From Methanobacterium sp. UBA8 (GTDB lineage: Archaea > Methanobacteriota > Methanobacteria > Methanobacteriales > Methanobacteriaceae): 8,591 bases of DNA. Location: the NCBI GenBank assembly GCA_002509665.1, contig DADN01000140.1, forward strand, positions 11,383-19,973, given 5' to 3'. Of this stretch, positions 5,383 to 8,591 are shown piece after piece. The position numbers were made by a program, and so were the translations under genes. The notes under the pieces were generated by a model, which saw only the letters and a program-made list of their open reading frames with translations, searched no databases and had not been told where the DNA came from. Each line of letters starts with the position of its first letter. Position 1 is the stretch's first letter.

Positions 5383-6048
5383 ATGAAACTAGCAATAATT
5401 GGTGGAACAGGTGGACAGGGATTAGGAATTGCCATACGTTTTGTACAAGCTGGAGAAGATGTTATAATAGGTTCAAGAACAATTGAAAAAGCTCAAGCAG
5501 CTGTAAATAAATTAAAAGGTCTTTTAGGCCATGTAGATAATATTGAAGCTGCTGAGAATGCTGATGCTGCAGCAGCAGCTGAATTATTGGTTTTAACAGT
5601 GCCTTTAGCTGCTCAAAAATCAACTTTGCTCTCTATTAAAGAAGGGGCAAAAGATAAAATATTATTAGACGCTACTGGGCCTTTAGAATCAGCTATAGGG
5701 GGATCCCCTATTGAATATGTTGCTTTATGGGACGGTGCGGCAGCAGAAAGATCTGCTAAAATTTTAAAAGATAGCAATGTGATATGCGCTTTTAACAACA
5801 TCAGTTCTGCGGCTTTAATGAACTTTAAAGAGCCAATTGATTGTGATTGTCTTATTTCGGGTGATGATGCAAATTCTAAGGCTGTCGCTGTTGAACTAAT
5901 TGAGAAAATCCCTGGTGTCAATGTCATTGACTGTGGACCGTTGGAAAGAGCTAAAATCATAGAAAAGATTACTCCTCTTCTAATTGGATTAAATATACGA
6001 AATAAAACCCAATTTGGAGGAATCAGGATCACTGGTTTAGCTAAATAA
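5383..6048 (+). CDS. npdG: F420H2:NADP+ oxidoreductase (Fno/NpdG)
   Basis: Residues 7-13 (GGTGGQG) form the dinucleotide loop. Thr9, Ser31, Arg32 and Lys36 match the NADP 2'-phosphate contacts known for the family, and GSRTIEKA is its signature. The centre carries 'CAFNNISSAAL', and the C-terminus 'LERAKIIEKITPLLIGLNIR...GGIRITGL' is the typical F420-side and dimer region. Length (221 residues) is normal. The enzyme moves a hydride between NADPH and F420 in the cytoplasm. Lying directly behind an NADP-dependent alcohol dehydrogenase, its likely direction is NADPH to F420, supplying F420H2 for CO2 reduction to methane. With H2 present it could run the other way for biosynthesis. GGTGAT lies close before the ATG. 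Methanogens often have another copy for biosynthesis; this one may be the dedicated catabolic paralogue (inference). Confidence 0.95.
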   Translation: MKLAIIGGTGGQGLGIAIRFVQAGEDVIIGSRTIEKAQAAVNKLKGLLGHVDNIEAAENADAAAAAELLVLTVPLAAQKSTLLSIKEGAKDKILLDATGPLESAIGGSPIEYVALWDGAAAERSAKILKDSNVICAFNNISSAALMNFKEPIDCDCLISGDDANSKAVAVELIEKIPGVNVIDCGPLERAKIIEKITPLLIGLNIRNKTQFGGIRITGLAK

Positions 6049-6083
6049 GGTACAAATTACTACTTCACCAAAGGGGGTAAAAA

Positions 6084-6434
6084 ATGAAATTGGAGAATAA
6101 AGTAGTACTTGTTAACGGTGCGAGTTCAGGGATACGGAATGAAATCGCCAGACTTTTTGCAAAAGAAGGCGCATCAGTTGTTATAGTTGCAGAAAAGGAT
6201 GAAAAATTGGAAGATGGTATCAATCAGATTGAAGGTAAGGGGAAAAAGATTATAACGGTTCCTGCAGAGGACGGTGATATCCAGGACGCAATTAATGTCG
6301 CTGTAATTGAGTTTGGGAAAGTGGATATAATACTTAGCTGTGCAGGAATAGCAGATATCATAACTCCAGTTTTGGATATTGGGGAAGGAATTTGGGAGAT
6401 AGATCTTAGTGTTGATTTGACAGGGGCTATTTAA
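6084..6434 (+). pseudogene. Truncated, degenerate SDR (N-terminal half only), third gene of the alcohol operon
   Basis: The reading frame encodes 116 residues that align with the first half of a classical SDR and then stop, where full-length members have about 250. The nucleotide motif is damaged: NGASSGIRNE where TGxxxGxG is expected, so the last glycine is Arg. The NNAG motif reads SCAG, and the catalytic Asn position reads Asp (SVDLTG). The Ser, Tyr and Lys active-site segment is absent altogether. In another frame just after the stop, 6431-6466 reads LRKVMIND..., faintly like the next SDR helix, suggesting a frameshift followed by deletion. A ribosome site (GGGGGT) still precedes the ATG, 35 nt after npdG, so it was once a regular operon member. 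A surviving cofactor-binding fragment with a new role cannot be excluded, but decay is more likely. Confidence 0.8.
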
Positions 6435-6487
6435 GGAAGGTCATGATCAATGATAAGATATCTGATTGAATAATTTAAATAATAACC

Positions 6488-6532
6488 GGGGCATCTGAAC
6501 CGTCTTCGTTCAATATCACCTCCAGATGCCCT
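6488..6532 (+). terminator. 9-bp hairpin at the end of the alcohol operon with anti-Shine-Dalgarno sequence in its loop
   Basis: GGGCATCTG (6489-6497) pairs perfectly with CAGATGCCC (6523-6531), with one G-U extension, around a 25-nt loop. TATTGTTTTATTTATG follows, so the simplest reading is a terminator for the operon, possibly in both directions. The loop contains ATCACCTC, completed to ATCACCTCC by the first stem base. This equals the 16S rRNA 3'-end sequence that pairs with ribosome sites. The stem is much richer in G+C than its surroundings. Confidence 0.6.
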
Positions 6533-6550
6533 ATTGTTTTATTTATGTAT

Positions 6551-6639
6551 TATTAACGCATGTAATGTGTAACATATCAATAAATTTATGATTTAATGAA
6601 TATAAGTGCCATATAATATTTTAGTTATGTATTAACGCA
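6551..6639 (+). promoter_or_regulatory. Direct repeats TATTAACGCA in the nadA promoter
   Basis: The 10-mer occurs at 6551-6560 and again at 6630-6639, 79 bp apart, and both copies are preceded by ATGTAT-like sequence. The second lies just downstream of the TATA-like box at 6611, near the expected start of transcription; the first is about 50 bp upstream of the box. The pair suits cooperative or looping binding by an NAD-pathway regulator. The regulator is unknown. Confidence 0.4.
6611..6618 (+). promoter_or_regulatory. Probable TATA box for nadA-nadX
   Basis: ATATAATA, 66 bp before the nadA start codon. Initiation near 6637-6642 would leave a leader of about 35-40 nt. It deviates from the TTTATATA form used by other genes here, which fits moderate, regulated expression. 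Confidence 0.4.
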
Positions 6640-6676
6640 GTAAAACTATTCTATTAATCTTATAATCAGTGATTTT

Positions 6677-7594
6677 ATGTTAAGTGATCTGCAGGAAATC
6701 GAGCGGCTTAAAAAGGAAAAAAATGCAATAATATTAGCTCACAATTATCAAACAGGAGATGTACAGGAAATTGCAGATTTTATAGGCGATTCACTTGAAC
6801 TCTGTATAAAAGCATCAAAAATAGATGAATCTGATATTGTAGTTTTCTGCGGGGTCGATTTCATGGCAGAAACAGCAGCAATACTAAACCCCGATAAAAA
6901 AATATTGATTCCAGATACTCAAGCAAAATGTCCAATGGCAGGTATGCTTAATGCGGAAGAGGTTAGAAAGTTTAAAAAAATGTATCCGGATACAGCTGCA
7001 GTTCTTTATGTCAATACGCTCGCTGAAGCTAAAGCTGAGGCTGAAATTTTATGCACTTCTTCAAATGCAGTTAAAGTAGTAGAAAGCATTCCTCAAGAGA
7101 AAATACTCTTTGGTCCAGATAGAAACCTGGCGTGGTACGTCTCTAAAAAGGTAGATAAAGAGATTATACCCATACCTGCACAAGGATACTGTTACGTCCA
7201 TAAACTGTTCGATTTAGGAGATTTACATTTTTTAAGGAGTAAATATCATGATGCAGAGATATTGGCCCATCCAGAATGCGATCCTGAAGTGCAAAATTTT
7301 GCAGATAATGTTTTAAGCACTGGAGGCATGATTCGACATGTAGCTGGATCACCTAAAAAAACATTTATCATATGTACTGAAGTGGACATGATAACCCGTC
7401 TAAAACGAGAAAATCCGGATAAAATGTTCATACCTGCTTTAAGTGATGCAATTTGTGAAAATATGAAATTATATGCCGTTAAAAATATTAAAAACTGCCT
7501 TTTAAATGAAAAATTCGAAGTTAAAGTTGATAATAATATTGCAAAAAAGGCAAAAGTGGCAATTAAAAGGATGATTGAAGTTTCTAAAAATTAA
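6677..7594 (+). CDS. nadA: Quinolinate synthase NadA
   Basis: NadA condenses iminoaspartate with dihydroxyacetone phosphate to quinolinate, using a [4Fe-4S] cluster that is oxygen-sensitive. The 305-residue protein has the three-domain pseudo-symmetric NadA layout. Cluster ligands are Cys85 (KCPMAG), Cys172 (GYCYVH) and Cys260 (DAICENMK), spaced as in other archaeal enzymes. Other expected active-site residues are His22 and Tyr24 (AHNYQ), Ser39 (GDSLEL), Tyr111 and Asn113 (YVNT), and His198/Glu200 (HPEC). The residue after YVNT is Leu where Ser is common, a small deviation. The start at 6677 has only a short GTGAT site (6669-6673); no better start lies nearby, and the N-terminal length is normal. 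The next gene follows after 16 nt and makes the iminoaspartate that this enzyme uses. Confidence 0.97.
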   Translation: MLSDLQEIERLKKEKNAIILAHNYQTGDVQEIADFIGDSLELCIKASKIDESDIVVFCGVDFMAETAAILNPDKKILIPDTQAKCPMAGMLNAEEVRKFKKMYPDTAAVLYVNTLAEAKAEAEILCTSSNAVKVVESIPQEKILFGPDRNLAWYVSKKVDKEIIPIPAQGYCYVHKLFDLGDLHFLRSKYHDAEILAHPECDPEVQNFADNVLSTGGMIRHVAGSPKKTFIICTEVDMITRLKRENPDKMFIPALSDAICENMKLYAVKNIKNCLLNEKFEVKVDNNIAKKAKVAIKRMIEVSKN

Positions 7595-7610
7595 ATTGAA
7601 GGTGCATCGA

Positions 7611-8489
7611 ATGAATAAAACAGCTCTCAATGATGCCTTAGAAATAGAAGAAAGTCAAGATTTGTATTTAGAATCTAATTTGGTAGATTTGACTAAAGAC
7701 CACCCGCGTGATATTATGGTTGCAGGGATTATCGGATGTGGTGCCATAGCAGGTATAATAACCGATTTTGCCGCAAATGGGAAGTTAGGTGCTGATTTAA
7801 AATTTTTTTATGACATGGATATGAAAAGGGCTGAAAATATGGCATCTAAAGTAGATGGAATAATGGTCCATGATGTAAATGACATGTTAGATAATGTGGA
7901 TCTGGTAATTGAAGCAGCATCTCATGATGCAGTGATGAAAATTATTCCACAAGTCCTCAAGAAGGGAAAAGATGTTATTATCATGAGTTTGGGAGCTTTA
8001 ATCGATTCAGATATTAGAAATTATCTGGAAGAAATAGCTGATGAAAATAATTCCAGAATATACGCACCTTCTGGGGCTGTTGTAGGTCTGGATGGTATTA
8101 AAGCAGCTTCTATTGGGGAGATCAATGAAGTGCGTTTGGTTACCCGTAAATCTCCAGAGTCGCTGGGAATTTCAGTAGATACTGAAACAGTATTATTTGA
8201 AGGCAAAGCGGGAGATGCAGTGCGTAAATTTCCTGCAAATATTAATGTGTCTGCTGCATTGAGCATCGCATATGGTAAAGAAATAGATGTGAAAATCATA
8301 GCTGACCCTAAAGTGAATCGCAACTGCCATGAAGTCTGTGTAGCAGGTGATTTTGGCGAGTTCAGGACAATTACTGAAAATGAAACCTGTGCCACAAACC
8401 CAAAAACAAGTGTTTTAGCTGCGTATTCTGCGGTTAAACTTATTAAAAGTCTAAATGCAAATGTGAATGTTGGAATATGGGTTAGTTAG
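7611..8489 (+). CDS. nadX: L-aspartate dehydrogenase NadX
   Basis: The enzyme oxidises L-aspartate to iminoaspartate with NAD(P)+, replacing the FAD oxidase NadB in anaerobes. I choose the ATG at 7611 because AAGGTG at 7599-7604 is well spaced; the frame opens further up inside nadA but without a ribosome site there. The 292-residue product has [10 protein letters not shown] near residues 39-48, the middle motif '[16 protein letters not shown]', the catalytic-region '[12 protein letters not shown]', and 'NRNCHEV...GDFGEF' with the catalytic His at about 240. These are family hallmarks. About 35 acidic residues precede the Rossmann fold, where many family members begin almost directly with it; the ATG at 7716 would give the short form, but has no clear ribosome site. 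The gene lies 16 nt after nadA, clearly cotranscribed, and nadC may follow beyond the window. Confidence 0.95.
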   Translation: MNKTALNDALEIEESQDLYLESNLVDLTKDHPRDIMVAGIIGCGAIAGIITDFAANGKLGADLKFFYDMDMKRAENMASKVDGIMVHDVNDMLDNVDLVIEAASHDAVMKIIPQVLKKGKDVIIMSLGALIDSDIRNYLEEIADENNSRIYAPSGAVVGLDGIKAASIGEINEVRLVTRKSPESLGISVDTETVLFEGKAGDAVRKFPANINVSAALSIAYGKEIDVKIIADPKVNRNCHEVCVAGDFGEFRTITENETCATNPKTSVLAAYSAVKLIKSLNANVNVGIWVS

Positions 8490-8591
8490 CAGTTTTAATA
8501 CTTATTTTGAGATATTAATTCGTATTATTTGAATATTGGCTTTTTAAGTCAGCATATAATATGGATATAAAATTTATTTTTATTCGGGATG
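8490..8591 (+). other. Downstream A+T-rich spacer after nadX
   Basis: It holds a T5 run at 8541-8545 that may end the nadA-nadX transcript and a TATA-like CATATAATATGG near 8552-8563 that could belong to the next gene. The window stops too soon to decide, and no coding frame is supported. Confidence 0.3.

Noticed and set aside
5613..6032. 139-codon minus-strand open frame opposite npdG
   Set aside because: Antisense shadow of a clearly conserved gene; no ribosome site and no recognisable domain.
6475..6513. 12-codon TTG-started frame on the minus strand after GGAGGTGAT
   Set aside because: Not called as a gene: too short, non-ATG start with tight spacing, and lying inside the hairpin. Kept only as a note in the hairpin finding.
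8021..8395. 124-codon minus-strand open frame opposite nadX
   Set aside because: Antisense shadow of a conserved enzyme gene; composition reflects the sense codons.

Overview
The window looks like chromosomal DNA of a hydrogenotrophic methanogen of the Methanobacteriales, most like Methanobacterium. The reasons are an F420H2:NADP oxidoreductase, an oxygen-independent NAD synthesis pair (nadA and aspartate dehydrogenase nadX), A+T-rich intergenic DNA with archaeal TATA boxes of the TTTATATA type, poly-T ends, and Shine-Dalgarno sites matching GGAGGTGA. Genus assignment is inference. There are no tRNA, rRNA, CRISPR or insertion-sequence genes.

Layout. (1) 1-1102: a partial AIM24-family gene with two zinc ribbons (minus strand, running off the left edge) diverges from a 60-residue membrane protein whose 5' leader consists of a 15-bp tandem repeat. 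(2) 1242-3806, all minus strand: a TetR regulator, an antibiotic-biosynthesis-monooxygenase-fold (ABM) small protein, a short-chain dehydrogenase (SDR) and an AhpD-like carboxymuconolactone decarboxylase family protein. The last two look like one operon. (3) 3807-4258: a 452-bp divergent control region with several inverted repeats. (4) 4259-6434, plus strand: an NADP-dependent secondary alcohol dehydrogenase, F420H2:NADP oxidoreductase (npdG/fno), and a degenerate truncated SDR, closed by a strong hairpin. (5) 6677-8489, plus strand: nadA-nadX, the first two steps of NAD synthesis from aspartate, with a repeated 10-bp element in the promoter.

How the genes work together. The alcohol dehydrogenase would oxidise a secondary alcohol such as 2-propanol to the ketone and make NADPH. 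NpdG would pass the hydride to F420, whose reduced form feeds CO2 reduction to methane. Together they form a compact 'alcohol as electron donor' module with a divergent TetR as candidate sensor. Two redox SDRs, a peroxidase-like CxxC protein and an ABM protein lie on the same side of the regulator and may form a stress or carbonyl-handling branch of the same regulon; that part is inference. The NAD genes behind the hairpin appear to be a separate transcription unit.

The most unusual signals are not in the enzymes: the 15-bp repeat leader at 844-918, the TAGTTA-N4-TAACT palindrome shared by two distant promoters, the hairpin with an anti-Shine-Dalgarno sequence in its loop (6488-6532), the decayed SDR, and the direct repeats before nadA.
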